Part shown: positions 8,382 through 16,963 of the stretch, one piece after another | How the letters are laid out: each line of letters begins with the position of its first letter | Position numbering within the stretch: the stretch's first letter is position 1 | NCBI GenBank assembly: GCA_027859055.1 | Contig: JAQIBO010000311.1 | Location: 1 to 40,572, forward strand | Direction: 5' to 3' | From: Spirochaeta sp. | GTDB lineage: Bacteria > Spirochaetota > Spirochaetia > DSM-27196 > Alkalispirochaetaceae | DNA: 40,572 nucleotides | The notes under the pieces: model-generated | Seen by the model: the letters and a program-made list of their open reading frames with translations, nothing else | Told to the model about the DNA's origin: nothing | Databases searched by the model: none | Made by a program: the position numbers and the translations under genes

Positions 8382-8421
8382 ACCGCAACTCTCCTTTTTA
8401 TCCGTATATACATCAATTGAA

Positions 8422-8437
8422 TATACAAATTATAGCA
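8422..8437 (-). promoter_or_regulatory. Extended -10 promoter of the YHS gene
   Basis: The minus strand reads TGCTATAAT (8437-8429), an extended -10 with a perfect TATAAT. The expected RNA start near 8422 leaves a leader of about 40 bases carrying AAGGAG. Two direct copies of ATATACA separated by eight bases lie in the early leader. Confidence 0.55.
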
Positions 8438-8552
8438 CGAATTAGCCAGTTATACACGCCAAAGACCGGGGTGCGGCAACGTATGGCCCGGCGCGCTGAC
8501 GGAGCGTTCCGTGCGCTTGCCCTTCCGCGCGTGGGTGGGGCACACTCCGGCC

Positions 8553-9749
8553 ATGTCACGCCTGAGACTGACCCCACTTGATTACGCTGCGGCGCTCGGC
8601 ATGTTCACCTACGCGTCGAGCGTTGTCGCCACACCGATCATTCTGTTGCGCATAGCTGATGAGCTGGCATTTGGCCTCGCCGGCGGGGGCGGTATCGAAG
8701 CGGTGCGCGCCGGCTTCCTTATGGCGATTCTGGTCGCAAGCGGTTTTGCCGCCGCGCGCTTTGGGAAGACGCGCAGCCTTGGGGCCGGGGGATTGATCCT
8801 TGCTACGGGACTCTTCGGCTACGCCCTCGCGCCGTCATACGTGGTTGTCCTTGGCGCTATCGTCCTGGTGGGTCTTGGCGGTGGCATTCTCGAGGCGCTC
8901 CTCAACCCACTGGTGCAGGACGAACACCCCGGTGACTCGGGGCGCTATCTCAACATCACCAACGCCTTCTTCTCAGTCGGAATACTGACATCCGTCCTCG
9001 TTGTTGGCGACCTGCTGACCCGTGGGGTTTCGTGGCGGTTGCTCCTGGCGGGACTCGGAGTGGTTGCGCTGGTGGCGGGGCTTCTGTTCTTTCTCTTCGA
9101 CCACGAACACGGCCGCCACAAACAAGACTCCGGAAACGGCACGGTTGATCCGGACATTCCCGTGTGGAACCACGCCCGGGAGATCTTTCGCGATCGGCGT
9201 TTCTGGCTTTTCGCCGTGGCGATGTTTGCCGGCGGTGGTGCCGAGGGCGCCTTCACCTTCTGGAGCGCCAGCTATGTCCAGCTCGACTTTGGCGCGCTGC
9301 CTCGGGGCGGTGCCTTCGCAACCGCCTCGTTTGCCGGTGGAATGGTAGTGGGACGGCTCGCCTCCGGCCATTTTGTGCCCCAGGACAAGCTCCACATTTT
9401 GATTATCGCCTCCGCCGTCCTCGGGGTCGGGGTAAGCCTTGGCGCGTGGGCCGTTTCTGGCCTTGTCGCGTTTATCGCGGTCGTATTTACCGCCGGGCTC
9501 ACCATCGCCTGTTTCTGGCCAAGCATCCAGTCGTATGCCGCCGCGCAGATGGGCGGAGACTCCACCATGCTCTTCATTCTCCTTTCGGTCGGCGGCATCC
9601 CCGGCTTCGGCCTGTCCTCGTTTATCATGGGAATTATCGCCGAGAGCTACGGTCTGCGTACCAGTCTTCTCGTGATACCGCTACTTCTGACGATCCTCGC
9701 CGTCGTGATGGTGATCTCCCGCCGAACGACGGTCACGCCATATCGATGA
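8553..9749 (+). CDS. Major facilitator superfamily transporter
   Basis: A 398-residue permease with twelve predicted membrane helices in two halves. A hydrophilic loop near residues 195-215 (DHEHGRHKQDSGNGTVD) separates the halves. It resembles sugar/proton symporters of the FucP-like or general MFS_1 group, but the substrate cannot be read. The start at MSRLRLTP fits the first helix better than the GTG at 8511; neither has a good ribosome site. The 3' end overlaps the convergent MDR gene by 17 bases (9733-9749). Confidence 0.85.
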   Translation: MSRLRLTPLDYAAALGMFTYASSVVATPIILLRIADELAFGLAGGGGIEAVRAGFLMAILVASGFAAARFGKTRSLGAGGLILATGLFGYALAPSYVVVLGAIVLVGLGGGILEALLNPLVQDEHPGDSGRYLNITNAFFSVGILTSVLVVGDLLTRGVSWRLLLAGLGVVALVAGLLFFLFDHEHGRHKQDSGNGTVDPDIPVWNHAREIFRDRRFWLFAVAMFAGGGAEGAFTFWSASYVQLDFGALPRGGAFATASFAGGMVVGRLASGHFVPQDKLHILIIASAVLGVGVSLGAWAVSGLVAFIAVVFTAGLTIACFWPSIQSYAAAQMGGDSTMLFILLSVGGIPGFGLSSFIMGIIAESYGLRTSLLVIPLLLTILAVVMVISRRTTVTPYR

Positions 9750-10755
9750 GGACCCGCCCCGGTACCGCGTGTTCCTCCGCCAACCGCATCGCCTCCGGGC
9801 CGCGGGTCAATGGGAGGCGCGCGCCGATCGGTGCATGAATCGCACCGTGGGCGGCGCGATCAAGGAGAAACGACAAATCGGCGGCGTTAGCTTTTGCGGT
9901 GAACGTCTTCCACGTTTTCCCGTTTCTGTGGGAGCGCATGGAACCGACGATGGCAGCCTGCGCAAGGCGCGTCATCGGGCCTCCTACCAGTATGTATGTC
10001 CCGGTCGGGGCGAGAATGGAAGCGTAGTCAAAGATGTTACGCTCACCGGAGGTATCGACAATAGAGTCGAAACGAACGTTGGAACGCGCGGTGTGGCTGA
10101 TGGGATCTTCGCTTTCGCGATCGAGTATCTGAGCGGCACCAAGCCCTGCCACCATGGGGGCCTGGTTGGCGCGTGTCACCGCCCACACTTCAGCGCCCAT
10201 GTCCCGTGCCACCTGAACCGCGAGTGATCCGACGGCACCTGACGCGCCGGTCACGAGGACCCGGGCGCCGCTTTCAACCGTAGCGTGATCTCTCAAAGCC
10301 TGCAGCGCAGTGGTTCCTGCCAAAGGGAGCGCCGCCGCCTGGTCGAGCTCGACCGCGTCAGGCACAGTTGCAAGATCCGTATCGGCGATGCAGACATACT
10401 CGGCAAAGGCGTTACAACCGGCCGCCGAGAGGTCGGCGGCAACGCGCGTACCAATGGGAAACCGTTTCGATCGGCTCTCAACAACCGTCCCGGACAGCGC
10501 GATTCCCAGTGCGCGAAAACGGGGTCGCCTGAGACCAAATGCAAGCCGAACCATCCATGGGTCGGCGCGCATAAGTCGCCAATCCGCTGCATTTATCGCA
10601 CCCCAGGCAACCCGAACCAGTGTTTCACCGGCCCCCGGAATCGGGCGAGGCATCTGAGTGACGATGAGCACATCCGGACCGCCGTAGCGCGGTACGGTAA
10701 GTGCCCGCATGTGTGTGTTGTCCGCCGCGCTACGCTCTGCGTCATCGTTCTTCAT
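9733..10755 (-). CDS. Zinc-independent MDR oxidoreductase, quinone-reductase-like
   Basis: A 340-residue medium-chain reductase of the NADPH:quinone reductase or alcohol-dehydrogenase-like group. The GroES-like domain has GTRVAADL and FAEYV; the Rossmann motif GASGAVGSLAVQVA binds NADPH. The structural-zinc cysteines are missing. The ATG at 10755 has GGAGG nine bases upstream and overlaps the XRE regulator gene by 14 bases, so the two are coupled. The longer N-terminus in the track is just the regulator gene read in another frame. It probably reduces quinones or enones in the cytoplasm. Confidence 0.87.
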   Translation of the reverse strand: MKNDDAERSAADNTHMRALTVPRYGGPDVLIVTQMPRPIPGAGETLVRVAWGAINAADWRLMRADPWMVRLAFGLRRPRFRALGIALSGTVVESRSKRFPIGTRVAADLSAAGCNAFAEYVCIADTDLATVPDAVELDQAAALPLAGTTALQALRDHATVESGARVLVTGASGAVGSLAVQVARDMGAEVWAVTRANQAPMVAGLGAAQILDRESEDPISHTARSNVRFDSIVDTSGERNIFDYASILAPTGTYILVGGPMTRLAQAAIVGSMRSHRNGKTWKTFTAKANAADLSFLLDRAAHGAIHAPIGARLPLTRGPEAMRLAEEHAVPGRVLIDMA

Positions 10756-10957
10756 AGAAAAACACCTCCTCAACACCCACACCAAAGACACGGGCGATTT
10801 TGAACGCCAGTTCCAGCGATGGCGAGTAACTCTGTTTCTCGATGGCAACGATCGTCTGGCGGGTAACCCCGACGTGCTGGGCAAGTTGCGCCTGTGTCAT
10901 CTCGGCCGCGTGAAAACGTAGTTCACGCACGCGGTTACGTATCGGCGACGGGCTCAC
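10742..10957 (-). CDS. Small XRE-family (Cro/CI) regulator
   Basis: A 71-residue single-domain HTH protein: MTQAQLAQHVGVTRQTIVAIE is the DNA-binding helix pair, and it ends VFFYEER as in the YgzD/YozG group of small regulators. It starts with GTG at 10957 directly after the stop of the small membrane gene (TGAGTG), with GGAGGGG seven bases upstream. In this group the regulator is normally paired with a small membrane protein. The operon continues into the MDR gene. The palindromes upstream at 11136-11200 are likely operators. Confidence 0.88.
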   Translation of the reverse strand: MSPSPIRNRVRELRFHAAEMTQAQLAQHVGVTRQTIVAIEKQSYSPSLELAFKIARVFGVGVEEVFFYEER

Positions 10958-11123
10958 TCAGAAACCCCTCCGGTAGAAGACGATGCGGGTGGTCTCGCTG
11001 ATCACCTCGGAGAAAACGCCCGCTCCGGCGATCCAGAGAAGCATCCCGACGGGACTCGTTCCGCGCACGACCGCCACCAGCGCAGCGATAATTACGAGTA
11101 TTGCGCTGTTCTTGATACGACAT
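10958..11123 (-). pseudogene. Small membrane protein upstream of XRE regulator, frameshifted at codon 2
   Basis: The ATG at 11123 has GGAGG at the right distance, but its frame gives a nonsense polar peptide. One base later the frame reads CRIKNSAILVIIAALVAVVRG and then two more hydrophobic stretches, ending YRRGF directly before the regulator GTG. This is the membrane partner expected beside such regulators. Removing one T after the ATG would restore MRIKNS. It is a one-base insertion (mutation or sequencing error), or initiation on ATA, or a programmed shift. Confidence 0.65.
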
Positions 11124-11135
11124 ATATCCTCCGTA

Positions 11136-11200
11136 TAAAGTATACTTTACATATAGTGATGTATTGATTACTGAAAGTCAAGTATATTTTACTTTCAGTA
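11136..11200. promoter_or_regulatory. Palindromic operator region of the XRE operon
   Basis: Contains the perfect 14-base palindrome TAAAGTATACTTTA (11136-11149) and, upstream of it, a ten-base inverted repeat TACTGAAAGT/ACTTTCAGTA (about 11169-11200) with a 12-base loop. On the minus strand TTGACT lies between the two. The XRE protein is the obvious candidate to bind here. Confidence 0.55.
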
Positions 11201-11258
11201 TGCTTGTACTTGCTCGTTAGTGGACAGACCACACCGTATTCCGTTGACGAGAAAACGT

Positions 11259-11294
11259 TTGCCGTCCCTTTCCCTGTGGTGGTATGATAGTGGT
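11259..11294 (+). promoter_or_regulatory. Leaderless promoter of MazEF-1
   Basis: TTGCCG (11259-11264), 18-base spacer, TATGAT (11283-11288), then six bases AGTGGT and the ATG. There is no Shine-Dalgarno sequence. Confidence 0.6.
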
Positions 11295-11522
11295 ATGAAA
11301 GTCAAGACTTCCGTCACATTATCTGAAGAGCTGCTTGCAGCGATCGACCAGGAAAAGAGCATTAAAAACCGCTCAGTTCTCGTTGAAGAGGCAACGTGGC
11401 AATATCTTCGAAACCGTCGGCGCCTTGAGCGTGAGAAGCGCGAATTCGAGAAAATCAATCAAAACGCCGCTGCTTTGAATGAAGACGCGTTGGATGTACT
11501 GGATTTTCAAGACCCGTCATGA
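11295..11522 (+). CDS. MazE-like ribbon-helix-helix antitoxin
   Basis: A 75-residue protein. Residues 1-45 ([18 protein letters not shown]) fit a ribbon-helix-helix DNA-binding domain, followed by a basic coiled region and an acidic tail ([13 protein letters not shown]) that would wrap the toxin. The track start is 25 codons too long; the ATG at 11295 sits six bases after a -10 box. The stop overlaps the toxin ATG as ATGA. The antitoxin would neutralise MazF and repress the operon. Confidence 0.87.
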   Translation: MKVKTSVTLSEELLAAIDQEKSIKNRSVLVEEATWQYLRNRRRLEREKREFEKINQNAAALNEDALDVLDFQDPS

Positions 11523-11848
11523 AACGGGGAGATATCTATCTCGTCAAGAAACCGTTCTCCGACGATCCGAAAAAACGCCGGGCGTTCGTTGTTGTAAGTC
11601 GACAAATCCTCATTGACTCGAATTACGCTACTGTTATGTGCGCTCCGGTCTTTTCTGCGATCGTTGGTTTGGACACTCAGGTAACAGTTGGTGTCGGGGA
11701 AGGGCTGAAACACGATAGCGCCATACATTGTGATAATCTCGTGAGCTTGCCGAAGTCAGCTCTGACCAATTTCGTTGGTTCTCTCGGTCTTGCGAAGGAG
11801 GCCGAATTGAATAGAGCTCTGGCCGTTGCACTCTCGATCGAAGTGTGA
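11519..11848 (+). CDS. MazF/PemK-family endoribonuclease toxin
   Basis: A 109-residue mRNA interferase. It has the family start [13 protein letters not shown], a conserved Arg and V/VVS strand (RRAFVVVSR), then ATVMCAPV and [18 protein letters not shown] containing the active-site Thr/Ser area. Full length for the family. It is coupled to the antitoxin by a 4-base overlap and is convergent with VapBC 24 bases away. It looks intact. Confidence 0.93.
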   Translation: MKRGDIYLVKKPFSDDPKKRRAFVVVSRQILIDSNYATVMCAPVFSAIVGLDTQVTVGVGEGLKHDSAIHCDNLVSLPKSALTNFVGSLGLAKEAELNRALAVALSIEV

Positions 11849-11871
11849 TCACGACTGCCTCCGTACGAGAC

Positions 11872-12306
11872 TCATGCCAGTCGCACGCCCAGGCCCACCG
11901 CCCGCGCGCAGGCGTTCAGCGCGGTATCATGAGAGAAGATGTGGACACTTTCAACACTACCCGCCTCGCCGCCGGGGTCCCGGGCCCACAGAAGGGCGGT
12001 GGCAATATGGAACGCATCGAGCGTTCCAATCACGACCGGGAAGCTTTCCGCGGCACGAAGCTTAACCTCCGTGGAGAGCTCCACCAGATCGATGCCCGCC
12101 AGCACCTGCTCCAGCCTGCGGTACGCTTCCACCACGCCATCGTCGTTTAATTCGTTCTGCATTCGTACCCGGTGAATGACCCGCTTGCACTCGATCTCCA
12201 GCAGCTCGCTTGAGATGACGCGGGGATACTCCAGGACGTGCCGGATCGTTATCTCTCCGGCGAGGATGTACCGTAACGCCACGGAGGAGTCCAGATAGGC
12301 GGTCAT
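11872..12306 (-). CDS. VapC-family PIN-domain toxin
   Basis: A 144-residue PIN ribonuclease. The acidic metal-binding residues are in place: D6 in AYLDSS, E34/E37 in SSELLEIE, D97 in GTLDAFHIATA and D127 region in FSHDTAL. Full length. The start overlaps the antitoxin stop (ATGA, 12303-12306). VapC toxins cut tRNA or rRNA and are blocked by the partner antitoxin. Confidence 0.93.
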   Translation of the reverse strand: MTAYLDSSVALRYILAGEITIRHVLEYPRVISSELLEIECKRVIHRVRMQNELNDDGVVEAYRRLEQVLAGIDLVELSTEVKLRAAESFPVVIGTLDAFHIATALLWARDPGGEAGSVESVHIFSHDTALNACARAVGLGVRLA

Positions 12307-12542
12307 CTTTCTCCCCGCTCGGCGGCAAGGTGGTCCATCGGGTCTGACAAGATCAACGGGGAAACATCGGGAAGAACAAGCGGGCCTGCGGCAGGACGAA
12401 CCACCGTTAAACCGGTTGGGAGCGGGCCCAGCACAGCGACCGCCCGGGAGTGGTCGGTGACGATGATAAACTCTCCCGCGGTGACCCGCCGCAGCTCACG
12501 ACTCAAATGTGCCTTCAGTTCGGCGACGCCGATAGTCTTCAT
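12303..12542 (-). CDS. Phd/YefM-type antitoxin of VapBC
   Basis: A 79-residue antitoxin: MKTIGVAELKAHLSRELRRV and GEFIIVTDHSRAVAVLGP are the Phd/YefM DNA-binding domain, followed by a flexible C-terminus ending LAAERGER that binds the toxin. The start codon lies at the edge of an 8-base inverted repeat and six bases after TATACT, so it is probably leaderless and autoregulated. Confidence 0.9.
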   Translation of the reverse strand: MKTIGVAELKAHLSRELRRVTAGEFIIVTDHSRAVAVLGPLPTGLTVVRPAAGPLVLPDVSPLILSDPMDHLAAERGER

Positions 12543-12577
12543 ATGACTAGTATATAGTCATAATTGAGCGGGTGCAA
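12542..12577 (-). promoter_or_regulatory. VapBC promoter and operator
   Basis: Minus strand: TTGCAC (12577-12572), 17-base spacer, TATACT (12554-12549), six bases, ATG. The perfect inverted repeat TATGACTA-GTATA-TAGTCATA (12542-12562) covers the -10 box and touches the start codon, as expected for an autoregulated TA operon. Confidence 0.7.
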
Positions 12578-12657
12578 GAGACGTCTATAAGCTTGTCTCG
12601 CAACTCCCCGCTTTCCGACGGTTTAACGCCGATGGAAAAAGACACCAGATTTACGCG

Positions 12658-12885
12658 ATGTTCGATTCTTCTCAGGACCAGCTTGTCGGTGATCGCCCAT
12701 CCCTCTTTGCCTCCGGGTTGACCTCAAAAGAGTACTACGCCCGCATGTGGACGACGCTCCTCTCCGGGGAAGTGTGGCGGGAGGCGATCACCAACCGTCG
12801 TTGTGATGGATCGCTCTACGAATGCACCCAAACGCTCACACCGGTCCGGGACGGTGAGGACAACATCCGAGGCGATTGGGAGTAG
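12658..12885 (+). pseudogene. PAS-domain fragment of a sensor protein
   Basis: The 75-residue ORF contains the second half of a PAS/PAC domain: PSLFASGLTSKEYYARMW, LLSGEVWREAITNRRCDGS, then TLTPVRD and a stop. In sensor kinases the same text reads like PSLLKSG..YRELW..GEWRGE..NRRKDGSLY..PVRD. Nothing before it forms the first half and nothing after it continues into a kinase, so this is a stranded remnant, maybe moved with the TA genes. Confidence 0.65.
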
Positions 12886-13099
12886 CTTACGGAAAAGATC
12901 GGTGTGTGGGGCCGGAATCAGCCCCGTTTCGGCATCATTCCGGTCCGGCATCAGGACGTCGGTGACCGATCCTGCTCCGTCCCGTCATCCGCGTAATCGG
13001 TTTATAAGCACCCCATGAGCAATCGGCTGCTCCCTCGTACTGTGCTCCTCGTGGCTACACCTGCCGGTTTCCGTTCTTTCGATATTACAAACTCTGGTG

Positions 13100-13328
13100 T
13101 ATTATAAAGGCGAGGGAAAGCGAGCACGATTTTGACGGGCCGCCGCCTTTGTGCGACAGGTGTCGTCTTGATATTGATTGGCCGTGAAGCCGTCGGTGGT
13201 TGATGCTCCACCAACCTCGGAAGCTGAACTGTCAAAGACGAACCGTTCGATGGTTCCTGCAAAAGCGATTCCGGAAAAAGCGGACAATACGCCCTGCTGA
13301 CTCCCGGCGCACTGTACCGGAGGTAGAG
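13100..13328 (+). promoter_or_regulatory. Possible promoter and long leader of the xanthine dehydrogenase gene
   Basis: TATTAT at 13100-13105 could be a -10 (weak -35), giving a leader of about 215 bases before the AUG at 13329. The leader has several short stems: CGACA-GG-TGTCG, GGTGG-8 bases-CCACC, GAACC-7 bases-GGTTC. I do not recognise a known riboswitch in it. The stretch 12886-13099 shows nothing. Confidence 0.3.
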
Positions 13329-15989
13329 ATGCAGAATAACGATCCGCACCCGTCGCTCACGTTTACCGTCAACGGAAATCCCGTTCATGTGGACCGGGAA
13401 CCCCGGCGCACACTGCTGACGATTCTGCGGGACGACCTGGGCCTCAGAGGAGCGAAGAACGGGTGCGGCGTGGGCCAGTGTGGCAGTTGTACCGTCCTGG
13501 TGGACGGGAAACCGCGTAAGGCGTGCACGATACGTGCGGAAGCGCTGGACGGCAAAACTGTGGAGACGGTGGAATCGCTGGCCCCGCCCACACAGGACCC
13601 CCGACCTCCGCTCCATCCGATTCAGCAGGCAATGCTTGTCGCCGGGGCGGTGCAATGCGGGTTCTGCACCCCCGGTGTAATAATGACGGTAAAAAGCCTC
13701 CTCGCACGTACCCCGGACCCGACTGATTCCGAGATACGCACCGCGCTGCGGGGCAACCTCTGCCGGTGTACCGGCTATCAGTCAATTGTGGATGCGGTCC
13801 ACCGTGCAGCCCGGGCGCAGGCGGGAGACGCTACCGCCCTGGAGCCCCCGCCGGACGCGCCGGTTCCCCGCCTGGAGGGCTGCGAGAAGGTGACCGGCAC
13901 CCTCTCCTACGCGGATGACCTCTCCCGACCGGACATGCTCTACGGGGCGTTTCTTTTCTCGGAACACACCTATGCGGACGTGCTTGCAATCGATACCTCC
14001 GCGTGTTCCCGGGAGGAGGGGGTCCACCTCGTACTCACCGCGCAGGATATTCCCGGGCGAAACGGATTCGGGCTGCAAATTCCACACCAGCAGGTGTTTG
14101 CCGGCGAGCGTGCACGGTATCTCGGCGAGGTGATCGCCTGCGCCGTGGCGGATACAGAGGATGCCGCGCGTGTGGCGCTGGACCGCGTATCCGTGCAGTA
14201 CCGGCGGTTGGAGCCACTTCGGGATCCGGCGGAGAACATGCGCCCCGACGCGCCGCTGATTCACCCGGATGGAAACATCGCGGAGCACATCGGCTTCACC
14301 CGCGGAGACCCGGACGCAGCGTTTGCGGAGGCTGATCTTGTAATCGAGGGTGAGTACCACGTACCCCCGATCGAACACGCGTACCTTGAGCCGGAATCCT
14401 GCCTGGCAGTCCCGGGTGAGAACGGCTACACCGTGACCGTGTACGCAGCAACCCAGGGTGCATTTTCCTTTCGGGATATGATAGCTGCTTCTCTTGATCT
14501 GCCGGTGGAGCAGGTGCGGGTGGTGCAGACGATGCCCGGTGGTGGTTTTGGCGGCAAAGAGGAGCCCACCGTGCACATCCAGGCGGCCCTCGCCGCCGTC
14601 CGCACCGGACGTCCCGTAAAGATCACCCTCAACCGCCGCGAATCGATCCGCATCAGCACAAAGCGCCACGGCGCGGTGATCCGGATGAGCCACGCCGTCC
14701 GTTCCGACGGGACGTTGATCGGTGTACGTTCTCGCGCCGTCTGCGACGCCGGAGCGTACCTCTCGCTCACCAGGCCGGTGGTCTTCCGCACGGTTGTGTG
14801 CGCGGCAGGGCCCTACGCGATACCCAACGTCCAGGCGGAAGGATACGGCGTCTATACGACCACCAATCCCTCCGGCGCGTTTCGCGGTTTTGGAAGCACC
14901 CAGGTGGCGTTTGCCGCGGAGCGACAGATGGACAAGATCGCGCGTAAACTGGGAATCGACCCGCTGGAACTGCGCCGGAAAAACGGACTGGAAGCGGGAA
15001 AACGGACGATCACCGGGCAGCTGCTCCGGGTGGACGGCACCGGGTATATCGCCACCCTCGACGCCGTAGAACGCACACTGAACGAGGAGCGGGATGCGCT
15101 TCTGGCAGCTCCCCTGGAGCCGGGATGGGAACGCGCCATCGGAATCGCCAGCTCCTACAAAAACGTGGGCCTCGGCAAGGGCCTGCCCGACGCCGCCGGC
15201 GCGGAAGTGGAGTTGACGCCCGAGGGAACCGTTCTCGTTCGCGTGGGCGCAACCGATATGGGACAGGGATCGGACACCGTCTTTGCCCAGATTGCCGCCC
15301 GGGCGCTTCACGTCAACTACGACCGTGTCCGGGTCATCTCCAGTGACACCGCCCAGTGTCCCGACGGCGGCATGACCACCGCCAGCCGGCAGACCTACGT
15401 CACCGGCAACGCGGTGCGTCTGGCGGCGGAGAAACTCGCCGCGCGGCTGCCGGACGCCCCGCTGCCCGCGCGGGAACGGGTGGTCTACACCTCTCCGGAA
15501 ACGATCCCCCTCGCATACGGGGATGGCCCCGGCGCGGATGGAAACATCCACTTCGCGTTCTGTTACGCTACCCACGCGGTAGTAACCGCGGTTAATCGAC
15601 GGAGCGGCGCTGTCCGCGTTGAACGCGTGATCGCCGCCGCCGATGCGGGAACGGCGATCCACCTGCAAAACATCAGAGGCCAGATTGAGGGTGGTGTGGT
15701 GATGGGCCTCGGCTACGGCCTCTCGGAGCAGTACATCCACGAGGACGACCGGATCGTAACCGACACGTTTGCAAAACTGGGTGTACCAAAGGCGGATGTC
15801 TCGCCGACTATTGCCAGCAGCGTAATAGAGATAGCCGATCGCGACGGGCCCTACGGCGCAAAGGGGCTCGGCGAGGTACCCCTCAACCCGGTGGCACCGG
15901 CGATCGCCAACGCGCTCGCCTCGATTCTGGGTACGGAGATTGATACGCTGCCGATTACCCCGGAGCGGGTTACCGGCAGCGGTCTATAA
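13329..15989 (+). CDS. Xanthine dehydrogenase-type molybdenum hydroxylase, fused Fe-S and Mo subunits (selenium-dependent type)
   Basis: An 886-residue fusion. Residues 1-155 are the two [2Fe-2S] domains: C46, C51, C54 (CGVGQCGSC) and C66, then QCGFCTPG and NLCRCTGY. From about 180 the molybdopterin subunit follows, with [27 protein letters not shown], and the active-site Glu in GAKGLGE. This fused layout without an FAD subunit matches the selenium-dependent xanthine dehydrogenase family, and a carbamate kinase next door is typical of that cluster. It would hydroxylate purines such as xanthine or hypoxanthine. GGAGG lies five bases before ATG 13329; the upstream 43 residues in the track are not domain sequence. 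Confidence 0.87.
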   Translation: MQNNDPHPSLTFTVNGNPVHVDREPRRTLLTILRDDLGLRGAKNGCGVGQCGSCTVLVDGKPRKACTIRAEALDGKTVETVESLAPPTQDPRPPLHPIQQAMLVAGAVQCGFCTPGVIMTVKSLLARTPDPTDSEIRTALRGNLCRCTGYQSIVDAVHRAARAQAGDATALEPPPDAPVPRLEGCEKVTGTLSYADDLSRPDMLYGAFLFSEHTYADVLAIDTSACSREEGVHLVLTAQDIPGRNGFGLQIPHQQVFAGERARYLGEVIACAVADTEDAARVALDRVSVQYRRLEPLRDPAENMRPDAPLIHPDGNIAEHIGFTRGDPDAAFAEADLVIEGEYHVPPIEHAYLEPESCLAVPGENGYTVTVYAATQGAFSFRDMIAASLDLPVEQVRVVQTMPGGGFGGKEEPTVHIQAALAAVRTGRPVKITLNRRESIRISTKRHGAVIRMSHAVRSDGTLIGVRSRAVCDAGAYLSLTRPVVFRTVVCAAGPYAIPNVQAEGYGVYTTTNPSGAFRGFGSTQVAFAAERQMDKIARKLGIDPLELRRKNGLEAGKRTITGQLLRVDGTGYIATLDAVERTLNEERDALLAAPLEPGWERAIGIASSYKNVGLGKGLPDAAGAEVELTPEGTVLVRVGATDMGQGSDTVFAQIAARALHVNYDRVRVISSDTAQCPDGGMTTASRQTYVTGNAVRLAAEKLAARLPDAPLPARERVVYTSPETIPLAYGDGPGADGNIHFAFCYATHAVVTAVNRRSGAVRVERVIAAADAGTAIHLQNIRGQIEGGVVMGLGYGLSEQYIHEDDRIVTDTFAKLGVPKADVSPTIASSVIEIADRDGPYGAKGLGEVPLNPVAPAIANALASILGTEIDTLPITPERVTGSGL

Positions 15990-16009
15990 TACATCAAGGT
16001 GGAGGAAAC

Positions 16010-16954
16010 ATGGTGAAGGAAACAATCGTACTGGCAATTGGCGGAAACTCGCTCATTCTGGATCCAAAAAACGTAACGGTACCGGCGCAATACGAGGCCG
16101 CGTATGAGACCGCGCTTCATCTGGTCCCGTTACTGAAAGAAGGGCACAACCTGGCGATCGTCCATGGAAACGGACCTCAAGTCGGCTTTATCCTCCGTCG
16201 CGCCGAGATAGCCAAACCCTTTCTGCACATGGTCCCTCTGGACTCGTGCGTAGCCGATACCCAGGGAGCGTTGGGGTATGGTATTCAGACCGCGTTGAGA
16301 AACGCCCTCGTCGAGGCAGGCACCGCCCGGTCCGTCTGTACCGTCGTAACTGAGGTCATCGTGGATAAGGACGACCCGTCGTTTAAAAACCCGTCCAAGC
16401 CGATCGGCAGTTTTATGGAAGCAGAGGAAGCTGAGGAACACCGGAACACCGACGGATGGTCTGTCGTGGAAGATGCCGGCCGGGGATGGCGCCGCGTGGT
16501 GCCGTCACCGATTCCCCGCGAGATAATGGAGCTGGATGTGATCCGCACGCTGGTAACCTCCGGTACCGTTGCCGTCGCTGCCGGTGGTGGTGGAATCCCC
16601 GTCATACAGAACACCGACGGCACCTGTACCGGGATTGAGGCGGTGATAGACAAGGACCTGGCCGCCAGTCTCCTCGCCCGCCAACTCAACGCGGACCGCT
16701 TCATCATTTCAACCGCCGTCGAGAAAGTTTACCTGAATTTTGGAACACCGGATCAGAAGGCGCTTGAGACGGTGACGATAGCCGAAGCCGAGGAGTACAT
16801 CCGGGCGGGACACTTTGCGCCGGGAAGCATGCTGCCCAAGATTGAAGCGGCGGTCGCGTTTGTCCAGGCTACCGGAAAAGAGGCGGTCATCACCAATCCG
16901 CCAAATCTCTCCCGCGCGGTGGCGGGAGACGCGGGAACGCACATCGTCCCGTAA
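16010..16954 (+). CDS. Carbamate kinase family protein
   Basis: A 314-residue amino-acid-kinase-fold enzyme that makes ATP from carbamoyl phosphate and ADP. Motifs: AIGGNSL near the N-terminus, HGNGPQVG, VAAGGGGIPV, IDKDLAASLLA, and SMLPKIEAA near the C-terminus. It begins 20 bases after the xanthine dehydrogenase with GGTGGAGG before the ATG, so both are one operon. In purine-fermenting clusters such kinases recover ATP from carbamoyl groups released during breakdown. It ends nine bases before the convergent ABC ATPase gene. Confidence 0.92.
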   Translation: MVKETIVLAIGGNSLILDPKNVTVPAQYEAAYETALHLVPLLKEGHNLAIVHGNGPQVGFILRRAEIAKPFLHMVPLDSCVADTQGALGYGIQTALRNALVEAGTARSVCTVVTEVIVDKDDPSFKNPSKPIGSFMEAEEAEEHRNTDGWSVVEDAGRGWRRVVPSPIPREIMELDVIRTLVTSGTVAVAAGGGGIPVIQNTDGTCTGIEAVIDKDLAASLLARQLNADRFIISTAVEKVYLNFGTPDQKALETVTIAEAEEYIRAGHFAPGSMLPKIEAAVAFVQATGKEAVITNPPNLSRAVAGDAGTHIVP

Positions 16955-16963
16955 GGGCGTCGG

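Noticed and set aside
9164-9838. 224-residue plus ORF in another frame of the MFS gene
   Set aside because: Arg-rich frame shadow of the real transporter.
13102-13287. 61-residue minus ORF in the dehydrogenase leader
   Set aside because: It looks protein-like in composition but has no ribosome site, no family resemblance and no partner; it cannot be supported.
13100-13328. Known purine, xanthine or molybdenum-cofactor riboswitch
   Set aside because: I could not match the conserved cores of these classes by eye; only simple stems are seen.
13782-15740. 652-residue ORF antisense to the xanthine dehydrogenase
   Set aside because: It is a shadow of a GC-rich gene with strong domain evidence on the other strand, and its translation is His/Arg-rich without motifs.
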